A DNA stretch of 64,000 bases, from contig NW_024881300.1 in NCBI RefSeq assembly GCF_018691265.1, forward strand, positions 7,409,546 to 7,473,545, given 5' to 3'. Below, in pieces: positions 39,201 through 51,200 of this stretch. The translations under genes were made by a program, and so were the position numbers. Positions within the stretch are counted from its first letter, which is position 1, and every line of letters starts with the position of its first letter. Source of the DNA: Tyto alba. Its lineage: Eukaryota; Chordata; Aves; Strigiformes; Tytonidae. The notes beneath the pieces are model-generated. The model worked only from the letters and a program-made list of their open reading frames with translations, ran no database searches and was not told the origin of the DNA.

Positions 39201-42200
39201 TGATAAAGCACAGGGTAGAAAAATGCAAGGACATTTCCTGCAAGCTATGGTCACTGATAACACAGTTTAACCCAGTCAGGAAGAAACCACTTAAGTGGGA
39301 AAGAGAGAGTGAGAATGTATATCTGTGGGTAAAAGGAAGATGTTTTAGCAGCTGGTATGCATCACATTTTCCCTGTTGCTCTAAACAAAACATAAACTAG
39401 AATGGCATGAAGATACCCAATCTACAAAGTTGTCTGCCAGTGCTCTTCCACAATCCATTTTGTACCACACATGCCAGACAAGCTAGCTATGAATCTAGCT
39501 ACTTGATCCTGATACTTGTATTAGCCCTACAGGTGAAAACTTCTGCCTGTAGCTTCCAGCAGATTAAAAACCTAACCCATCTATCTCTCACCTTCAGGAT
39601 AAAAACATTTCTATCCATTTTATCTTGAATATTAATCACATCTTGCCTAGAATTCCTAAGTGACTGAATTTGTGAAATGTGTGCACTTATCAGAAGTCCT
39701 CATTTCTGCTTTCAAAGGGGAAGCCTCTGCCTTAATATCATGAGATGCCTACATGAGCCTCAGGGAACTTTCCTGAGGGTTAGCAATTTGGCCAGAGTGC
39801 ACAAATATCCCTGCAACATACACAGGTGAACAGTCCACATTTAATGAGATATAATAAAAACTGCCAGATGCTGACAGTTGTCTGATGCTGATCTGCTCAG
39901 CTCATGATACAGATTTGTTCTGTCTAGGAAGCCTCTAAACAAAAGGGTAAGGACAAATGCAGCAGAGCCAAGATTCTACCCCAACAATTAATGCCTCTAT
40001 GACTGTGGATTTAAATGGAAATGGCTGCTATTCATAAAATCACTACATTTGCAAAACCAGGACTTTAAGGTGTATGGGAGGGGGACATCAAACTGAAGGG
40101 AGATTTTTGCAATAGATAATCAAACAAGCACAGTCCATTAAATTCACATAGGGCAAACCTTTGCGGATGGGCAGAGGGAATCTGAACATCACATCTAAGA
40201 CAACAAGCAAAACCACAGAGTGTTCTTTAGATCACAGAAGATTTTGTAGAGAGTTGCTAACAGAAGATTAGAAGTCATTTTAGTCTTCTTTTAATCTGAA
40301 ATTTGACTGTACTGGGATAACTCACTAGCATTTTTCCCCTTTCCAAAAAAGGGAGGCACTATTTTGTTGTCATTTTTAATAAGACTGAATGCTCTTTTCT
40401 CCTGATAAATTTATTATGTATTTGGACAAATATCCCTAAATCCAAGGAAAGCCAAAAGTGGATTTTTTTTTTTTTTAATTTGCAGCTGAAGAAACAAATG
40501 CAACTAACGATTCAATGTCATTACTGTAGCATTTCAGCAAACGCTTGCCTCTGCCTTAGCATGAAACACAAAATCTGAGAACAGATCAAACCTACACACC
40601 AAGATGACTTGTTTGGAGCAACTGATCTACATTAAAATGCATCAAAATTATCTGCTTTTGATTTGTTTTTCTATCCATTAAAATACCAAATTCAGAAAAG
40701 GAGTAGCACACCTACATGTGACTGGAAGACTAACATTTTTTTTTAGCTGTAAAAAAATTTTAATAATTGAAAAATACTTTGGAAATTATTCTCACATACT
40801 CCGAAGTTCAGTGCAGGCAATATCTATCATGTAGGTAGAGCTCATGATAACAGGACAGATACACATGATTACACATTTGCAGAGGAAAAAGGCCTGTTCT
40901 GGTCTGGCATCCAAAATAATATTGTACATTCTGTTAGGGAAGAACTAAAAACTTTTTTTTTTATCTAATCTGCAAATGGCTGCAAGTGTACCTGCAGCTC
41001 TTCATAGAAGAAACCAATGGGCTTGTGCTTTATTGGAAATGGATTCACTCTGAGTCACACAGGCTGGATTCCACTGGAAGACAACAGACCAGTATTTTTT
41101 CAAGTAGCGAAATGTATTCTGAAACTTATTGGGGGGGGGGGGGGGGGGGGGAGGGAAATCTCAATTTTCCTGCAAGATTACACTAAATATACTGGTTTTA
41201 AACAAGCAGGCTAATTCCTACATGGGTTACCACCTAATAACTAATTTTTGAAGGGAGAAGTTGACCTAAAGCTGATGTGGCAGAGGGGAAGCATGGCCCC
41301 TGTCAGGTGGGAGTCAGCAGAGATGGATACTCTGCTAAGTCGCTGTGAGGTAAGAAAGAGATGAAGTGACTTTTCCCACCAAATGTACAAACACACTTTG
41401 CAAGTGGAGTTGAGCCACCCCACAGCTGCTGTAAGCCAGAACCACCTCAGCAGAGCAGAGCGTGGAGCAGGCAGCATGCTGGAAGCTCTTGCTTGTCGCT
41501 TACTCTGCGGCACGTAGCCTATGTAGACCACTTGCTGTAAAGTTGTTTGTCTGCTGCTCTGCTGCAAGCTCCCTTCTTTCCTCCTTCAGCTGGGTACCGT
41601 ACACCCAGTGCCAGCTCAAAGCTCCTCCTTTAGGAGGAAAGGTGGTAAGGAGAAGCAGGTATGATTATGACCTGGTAAACAAGATTGACTTAATACAGCT
41701 TGGAGCTAACTGAGTTAACCAGTGAAAAAGATGGGCTGGAAGGAGGACAGAGAAAGGCCGGAGCTGGCCTCTATGAAGACAAAAAGATTTTAGGACACTT
41801 TTAGCCAAAAGGCTGTGCTATAAACTTCACAAGTAGGCACAATATTTGCAGATAGCATCTAAATAGACACTGCATGTCCTCCAAAGAGCCAACAGAAGAA
41901 AATCTGAGGAATGGGTGCTACAGATTTGCTTTTGTTTTGTTTCGTTTTAATATACAAAGTATCCACCCATGGAATCTGTTGATGGTTACACAGTGAAAAA
42001 TCCTGCGATTACTCTATTTTAACATAATTTATAAAAAAAAAAGAAGCAAGAAAGGAAGAAATCAGTGGTTGAGGTTTCCTCAGAGGTACTCAGTGCCTGT
42101 CAAGAGACAGGGTTCTTTCTCCTTACCTGAGAGAAGCCCGCTGCTTCTTCTCAGAGCTTCGCACTTCTTCATTAGCTTTGCTTTCAGCTCTATGCCTGGC

Positions 42201-45200
42201 ACTCTGCAAATCTGTCAAAAGAAAGTACATTATTCTCACCTTACCACCCTTGCTGATCAGCATAACTAACATGCTACATTGCAAATGCATTTTTTCTTGT
42301 CGGTAGATCAAGATGTAACATATTTTGTGTAACCTTCTCAGAAGTGCTTTTGTCGACATATTCTAGGCAGACGTAACCTTGACTGCAGGACATTAGTCAG
42401 GGTTAGGCTGCAAGCCATGTGGCAGGTTAAATGGAGTAACATTCACACTGATACACTTGTCCCTCAGGAGGGCTTGGTAGTTTGGAGCTCGATGCTGTAC
42501 TAATGCATCACATAGCCCCCCAGAAGTGCAAACGTGCTTATGTCTGAACTTGACTGAATGGACGTATACACTAAAACTGAGGTAACAAAGCTGTCCTTTT
42601 GGATAAGGTGCCCACATTTTCTACTCACGTATTGCTTTATATACTTTTTACATTATTTTTAATTAAATTATTGAATTAAATTAATTAAATTATTATTTTA
42701 ATTTAGTACTACTTTACCTACTGAAGTAATTATGCTGATACAACTATTATTAGAGTGAACATAAGGTGAATAAGCCATCAGAGTATAAGACATTTAATAA
42801 TGGCAGACTCTACTTGTACAGAAAAATGTTCAATTTTCATGCATAGAATCATAAAGGTTATTTATGTTTAATTGTTTATTCTTATACAGCAACAGTGATA
42901 GCTATGCACTTGTAAAAAACATTTTATACCACTACACCTGTTTCCACACAAACCGAGTGCTGTAATATTGGCAGAATTAAAGTGGTACAAGTTGAAAAGG
43001 CCTTAAATCTGCCTTGCAGTACACACAAGCAACTATGCAACATATAATTTATTGTTGCTTCCAAAAAGAAACAATCAATCAGGAGAGGGAACCCTAGTTT
43101 GCTTAAGAGACACTGAAAGGAGGGTAGGCAATTTTGCAACCAAGATCATAAAGCAGATTTATGGGGTTTAAATACCCACATAATTATTTGCTTTTACGTA
43201 TATATTCATTTGCATTAACAAAATACGAAGATGGATTTTTAAGGGATTCTTGAAGGCTTTCACATTTTTTCCAGTTGCTGATTGCACATCCTTACCAGTG
43301 TGATTTAATAAGATACTCTTTTTCTTCTGGCTGCCATCTGGTGCCACAGTAAGTTTCACTCGCAGAGTTTTGCTGGAACTAGGAGAATGGTTTACTGATG
43401 CATCAACTACCTCATAGATGGTATGAAGCAAGCTTGTAATATCCTATAGTTGGATTGAAACACAAGAAGACACACTATTGTGAAAATGGTATGAAACCTA
43501 CAGCTTTGATACTTAGAACTATTTTGGAATTGGGACTATTAAATGCTGACTCAAAAGTCACTGAATTTAACAGAGCTGAACTTGCACAGAACCCTGCAAT
43601 CTTCATCAAATGGCATAAGATTTATTAAATGGGGAAAACCAGATCAAAACAATAACAACAGCACAAGGTATTCAGGTTTCCCAAACTGCGAATCGGCAAA
43701 ATTCTGCTCTGCTTTTTTTTTTTTTTCTTTGATTTCAACAGAACCCATGGATGACTTTTCATATTGCCCTAAAAACTGAGTTCACATGATCAAAATAAAT
43801 ACAGCAATTGAAGTAAATCTTGGATATTACAGTCTTACTACTTCTTATGGTTCTTTCTTGGGATAGTTGATTATATACAGGAAAACCAGTAAGAGAAGTG
43901 GCAGAACTGCAAACCTCAGGTTTGGAAATAAATGATGTCTGAATGTCACTCCACCATAAGTGTTTTGGGGTCTAGCTTATTTTGCAAAATTCAAGCCAGT
44001 TCTAAACTTACATTTTTGAACAGCAGAGATTTTCCAGTCAGGCCTATTACAGAACATTCTTCACACATCCCTTTGAAGGCAATTGGATGTGAACGAATGC
44101 TTACATGTCTGGCTGTATCAGAAAGAACATTAGCCAATTTTAATAAAGCATTTGTTTCAAACAGGAGAAACACTGTTTAGCAGCTGGGGAAGCTGAAAGG
44201 TCTCTCAGGTTGATCTAATCCAGCTAGACTCAAATAAGGTACTACCTGAAATTGCTGTCGTGGTTTAACCCCAGCCAGCAGCTAAGTGCCACACAGCCAC
44301 CCACTCACGTGCTCACTCCCTCCCTCCACCTCCTCCTCCTTCATGGGGAGGATGGGGGAGAGAATTGAAAACAAGTAAAACTTATGGGTTGAGTAAGAAC
44401 AGTTTAATAATAGAAACCAAAATAAATAAATAAATAATAGTAATGATCATAATAATGAAAAGAAAAATAATGAAAAGAGAGTGAAATAAAACCCATAAAA
44501 AGACAAGTGGTGCACAATGCAATTGCTTACCACCCGCTGACCGATGCTCACCCAGTTCCCAAGCAGCGATCTGCCCCTCCCAGCTAACTCCCCCCCAGTT
44601 TATTTATATACTGGGCATGATGTCATATGGTATGGAATATTCATTTGGCCTGTTTGGGTCAGCTGTACTGGCTGTGTCCCCTCCCAACTTCTTGCACCCC
44701 TCCAGCCTTCTTACTGGCAGGGCATGAGAAGCTGAAAAATCCTTGACTTAGTATAAACACTACTTAGCAACAACTAAAAACATCTGTGTGTTATCAACAT
44801 TATTCTCATACTAAATCCAAAATACAACACTATACCAGCTACTAGGAAGAAAATTAACTCTGTCCTAGCCAAAACCAGGACAAGTGCCAGGATGAAAAGG
44901 ACATCTCCTGGCTCACTGCTTTTCCAAAACAGATTTCACACAAATGATCTTGGGCACCAATCTAAGGCCAAAGCATACTGATCATTGTAGGCTATAAAGA
45001 TCCCATTCAATGTATATCTGAGAATTTCTCCATGCTGGTCTTCCTATTCCTTGATCTATCCCAGTACCTAAGCTCTTTGCAGATGCCTGCGAGCACAAAG
45101 GAAATATCTAAATCATCTTTTGTCGAGTGTAACTGGTTCTGAGAATTAAGAGCCAGGTCTATAAAAATTCAAAACCTCTACAGTTTTTCCTTTGCCCAGG

Positions 45201-48200
45201 GGTCATGCCCATAACAATGGCAGCTCCAAGTTTAGTATGCCCTAATGGGTCCCAGCACTTCAGTAGTCAATATACCACATAGTCCTCATTATCTAACCAG
45301 CTTTAAAGGTGACATAGAAATGCTAATTTCTACTCACACAGAATTTAGGGATATACTGACCTTATGGCCAGGACAGATGATTTTTCCAATAGGCAGAATG
45401 AATAATGAAATCCTAGAGGGTCCAGACTTTGTCTTAATGTGTACCTTCTCTAACTTTTCTGCACTCAGTGGAATTTCTCCATACATGTGAATTCAAGACA
45501 ATACATTCATAAAAAGAGAGCAGAACTTGCAGTCTCTTCTTTATTTCCCTATTGACATATTTTTTCTACCAGTGCCACAAGAGTCTCTCTATATGGGCTG
45601 TTACTACTGTGTCAGTAGCTGCTTTCCATCCTCTTGATAAAAGCCACTGTCTAAAGCTTGAATGAGGGAATGCCTGCTCAGCGACAATCTGGTGGACAAC
45701 TCACAGCTCTTCAGCACTTCTCACACTTCCACCCTAATCTGAAATCTAGCCAGATCTCTAAATAGTCACAGCTGCATCTGACAGCCAGCTTGAAGAGCTG
45801 GAATTTTATTTCACCTGTGAGGAAAACCCAACCAATGAAGAACATAAGACAACCAAAACATATCTGTTGTTTTCTATGCCCTCCATAAATTATGTTCTAG
45901 GAACATTGTGCTACAAACCTACACCTTGATAAACCAAACCTTCCCCTTCAGCTGAATACTTAAGCACCATATTTATTCTCAGCAGGGCTTCATACACTCA
46001 GCACTTTGGTGAATGAGCCTTTCCCATACATTCCTTAACAACTGTTGGTTAGCCAACATAGCACCTTTCCACATAAGGCTACTGTCAAGATGTTATTATC
46101 AACTCTTTCCTTCACAATAATCTGCCCTCCTTCCTTTTTTTCAGCCACACTAGATGTTTGTACAAGCTGATCATCTAGTCTATTTTAACTTCAATAGGCA
46201 AAGACAAAAAGTCTTTACTCCCACTGTCCTCTCACATGATTTTTCTCCAGTGATGAGGTCTAACTTGCTAACTGGCATAAAATCAGCTCCTTGTGTTCTG
46301 TGAGGGTCTTTCTCAACAAGCCACTTGACTCAGCAGTTTAAAAAATACTCCCAAATGCTGTCAAGGAAGGCCAGATGCAGCATTTGTGTGACACACACTT
46401 GACAAGTCAGAAATATGTGCACACACATGCCACATCAGGATGATTTACATCTCTTATCCAAACAGGCCCAAACTAACCCAAACTAATGTCCAGGCTCCAG
46501 GCAGTTTAAGACACTGCACAGAGGCATCAGGACACCTTATGATCTTCTACTCTTCTGTCTTTGCATTTCATTACATGTTTAATACCCAGCTTCCTCCATG
46601 ACAATCCAAACTGCTCTGCATTCTGGCATTGAATGAACGTGGTCATCAGACTGGATATTTACCAAGATCGAGGCTAAGGAGATCCAGAAGTAACCACTTA
46701 ATGCTTATGCTGATCTTTTAAATACTGACAACAACAGCATTTTTGTGATAAGATTCATTTACTTGTGGTCCTAATTTGGGGTGGGAATTTTAGCAAACTG
46801 ACAGTTTTGATTTGGTCAAACGTCTGCTTGGGTCATTCCCTACTCGCTCATTTAGCAATGTCTTGGACAAGTAGGTACCAGCTACAAGGCAGTTTGAACC
46901 GCCTGTTGCTTTCCAGTTATTGCTTCACAATTATAACATACAAATTCCTGAGGCACTGATCTGGTAGGAATTGTCTTGTCAATGAGTTTTGAACTGTGAC
47001 TAAAACTACCTTCTCACAGTCCTTTTTTGTCAGTTAATATGATAATGGATTCTTGTCAAACTAGTAGTACTGGGCAAATAACATATATGTAACAAAATTT
47101 GGATTTTATAGTTATGTCTATATCTGCCCTCAAAAGAATTTTCATCTTCCAGTAGCCTGGCAGAAAACTGAGGCAACGTATGTTTCCCTTGAAAGCTGTC
47201 CCACTGAATGTTATCTGTATTTAGATTCCTTAAAGAACTGCCTAAAACCATTGAGACAGCTTTAACTTCTACATACCAGCTTGTGCATTTCACTGTCCTC
47301 AAGAAATTTAGCATCAAAGATCAAGAATAAAAGCTAATTAAATTTTTCTCTTTTCTGCTACACCAACCAGCTTTGTCTCAGAAACCACCTACCAAAGATT
47401 CTAACTTTTCTGCACAATGGATTATGATTTTTACTAGTCACATGATTTGCAACTGCTTTGCTTAAGACTGCTTGGCACTTCCCACACAAAAAAGTTTCAT
47501 CCCCCATTTCTCAAACTTCTTCCCTTTTTACATGAAAAATAAACAAGAACAGAGTTTTCAGTGTTTTCTATTTTTCTAAAAATATCATTTGCTCATTTTT
47601 TTTACTGAAATGTACTTTTAAACCATTTCTAGTTAAAAATAATCATGGATTTTTAAACTAGTATATTAAATGAGTAAAGAGAAATAAGAATTAAAAAAAA
47701 AATAAAAAAAATCTCCTCTCAGTTATAGCAAATGGATAATAGTTAGAGAGGAAGTAGGCTGCATGAATCTAACCAACTTCTGAAGGGCTTCTAGCATGCA
47801 GAATTTCTGCTGGGATAACTAGTTTGTTCGAGTAAGAAAACTGGAACTGTGATATTTTTCCTCAAAGAGTAAAACAAATGCTTGCTGGGTAGTATCCAAA
47901 CAGCCAGCACATGCCATACCCAGATTTATTTGTATCTTGCTTATTGAACACTACAGTTGATTTTTCTAGGGCTGAAGGATTTAACAGTGTTAATCTGTAT
48001 GTTTTTCACATCCTATTTTATCAAGCAGCTAATACAGCAAAGCATATTAAATAGAGCAACTTTAATAGATTGCCAGAAATACTTGCACCAGAAATATTAA
48101 AAAGCAAACAGTTAAGGCCAGACATGTATGGTGCACTCACACATGCGTCTGCAGAATACTTTACAGATCTCTAGTAGGAGATTAGCAGGAATTTAAAACA

Positions 48201-51200
48201 TTCAGAGAAACTAAGGGATCTGCAAAAAGAGCAAGAGCAAATTACATTGAAGTATTCTTCATTCCTTAGAGAATGCATGTGACTGAGAAAGTCCCAATTC
48301 CAGGAATTAATTTTTTGCTTCTACGGAACATTAGTGGTAGAGGGACAACCTTATTTTTCCCATATTAGTGTAGCTTAATATCATAGGACTAATTATCACA
48401 CTAGAGATTCTGTAAAGGAAACAAAGAGGCTTTTCCAGCAGAATTAATTTAACAGAGTGAGATATCTGCACCAAACAAAACCAAAAAAAAAAAAAACCCC
48501 AACCCAAGATAAACAAAACAAAACACAAAACAACCCCACTAAAACCCAAGGAATTCAAAAAACCCACTGTGAGTTTTATAACACTGAAAGAAAACATTCA
48601 GTTTGATTCTTTGTGACTTGTCTGGGAGAGATATCTTTGGTTCTCCTCAAAACCAAAAAAGAGAGTTCTATTTTCTCTTAATATTTCTCTCTGACACAAA
48701 TCCACCGAATCTAATGGCTGAAATGATGGCCCCTCTGATACAGACAGGCACTACTCTTCTATCCATTGGTTCCATTGCTCTATCATGAGTTAATACAATG
48801 TTGACAAACACAGTGAAAACCAGCAAATTTCAAGATAAGGTTCAGGCTGATAAACAGTAGCTCCAAAAAAGCCAGTATCTTTCCCCAAGTCAGAGATTTG
48901 ATGTTGAGCTCTAAATGCAGAATTAACCTCAAACCTTTTCACCCATTGCAGAAGATATGAACAAAAATAACTAAAAAGAGAAAGAAAAAAAAAAAAACAT
49001 AAGAGGAAAAATTGGGTATTTAATGTATGATACAAAGAACAATTTTAGCATTTAAAAGGCATGAAGAGAAAGATCAATATCAGTTCATTACCTTTCCCTC
49101 AGAAAAGTACAAATGTCTCATTTGTACTTTGTTTGTAGTCTGATTTTTACATACAGCAGGATGTTTTTATTGCAACATCAGCTTTGTTTGATCACATACG
49201 TTTTTGAATCATTCTTATCTGGAACCTGAAAGGAGCTTCACTTGCTATCTTCTAAACAGCTACTCTAGAATAAGTTCCTTTTTTTATTCCTGACAAGTAA
49301 CTTTGTTGTGTTCTTATTCCTGTGCAGCCACTCACCAAAGAAACTAAATTTTCCAAGAAAGAACTGATTGCAAAAAGAAAAAAAGGAGGCTAGTGTTTAT
49401 GAGGTATAATTACATTCAGAGAGCTCAATATAAAACCTAATAGATCAAAACACATTAGTTCAATTATCCAAGTTTCAAGTCTGATTACAAATATCCGTGT
49501 GAAGATAATTACAGTGCAGCTGTCAAGCTCTAAAAAGGCCTGCAGTACATAATGAATTGTCCTCTTATGACTTCTGGAATGAAGGGAAACATTATTAGCC
49601 AAGTTTTGTAATATACATATTAGAGCAAGAAAAGTTATCTCCCACTACACCAAAAGGACTGAAAAATGGTCATCTTGTATGACAGAAAAAGGAGTAGTTT
49701 AATATATACAGTAATGCTAATTTTATAATTTGCCATCCCAATAATTATGCTTTCATAATGGGTGTATCTCTTCAAGAAGCATAACTAGATCTGAATTTCT
49801 AATTATAAGGACTACAGAATAAGTCATACAGACTCTAGGAGGAAATCAAAGCAGTATTAAATTCTGAAGATGCTGTTAAGATCCAGAAGAAATTTCACTA
49901 AGATGGAATTTGAATGCTCTTGCGGTGATCTGCCATTGTGTAAAACCCAAGGGAAATTTATCCAGTAACTAAATCCATATCTTATTTACAATTTTCAAAC
50001 ATTTTAATTAAAAAAACATTTAGTCCACTTGTAAAATTGCACCCCACCTACATGTCTCTTATAAACTTTATTAAACACTATGTATTCCTTTGGAAACTCT
50101 CTGGACATGAAGTCCAATGTTTTAAACACAATGACTTTGAATCAAATGAAATGGATGTGGGTGGGCAAGTCACTCTTCCAGTGTCACGCTTTTCCAACAC
50201 AAAAACCAAGAATGATAATGCTGACTTCTTTTTGTAAAGCACCTCAAGGTCTACAGATAGAAATCTGACTTAGAGAAATTTCATCACTCTGTTAAACCCA
50301 GCTATACATCCAGGAGATATTAAAGTAAAATTTTCAAAGGAGAAAAGGTCCACACTAAGCTTTTCTCACCAGGACACTGGACCTTTGTTTAGAAAAGCTG
50401 ACTGGTTCTGAAAGCATTTTCATCAGCTCACTAAATGGCACTGGTACAGATCAGCCTTCTTCCTCAGACTGCCCATTCTGTCCCTGATCCAGCAATGTGC
50501 TTCACATACTTTTAACTCAAAGCATGTGTCCCATTCATTTTAATTGAAACTATTCACATGTTTAATGTTATCCATCATTAAGTCCCTTGCTGGATCAGGA
50601 GCAGAGCTGCTTAACAAACGACAGTATCAGGCCCACTGTGCTGACTTCCAGTCAACAGGGCAGTCTCAGGGGCTAGTAGAACAAGAAATCCTATCTCATA
50701 TGAAGAGACTGACATTCCTCTTTTGAGGCCAAGATTATCTGTGACCTGCTAGCATTAGTCACTCTTGCACAAACAACTCTTAAATTGCATCTGGATTCAA
50801 CAGAAGATAACCAACAAAATGGATTACGCAAATGGCACTGGAACAGCTTGCAAAAGTAGTATGTAACATAACTGGGAAACTCTGCAGTGGTGCATACTGT
50901 TTGTTTCTATCTTTGGTCACATGTAAAGAGCTGAAAATTATCAACTTATTTGGTCCCTTGGTTAAAAGAATTTTTTTTGGCACAGTTTCAAGCCTGAACG
51001 TAGCAAGCTCCAGACCTCATAGTAGTATAATTTGCAATCCCTACACAGATTTGGTTTCAGTTAAACTACAGTCTACTCTTGTAGTAGGGAGAGGTAGAAT
51101 TTGGCTGTAGCATATTCTCTAAGTACAATCAAATTAAGCTCTTTGGTGTACCACATAATCACAAATAATTATTGTATACATACTTAAAAGCATATTCTCA

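Noticed and set aside
44190..44220. GAAAGGTCTCTCAGGTTGATCTAATCC as an old CR1 3' end
   Set aside because: Only a short loose resemblance to the CR1 terminal motif, with no supporting flanks.
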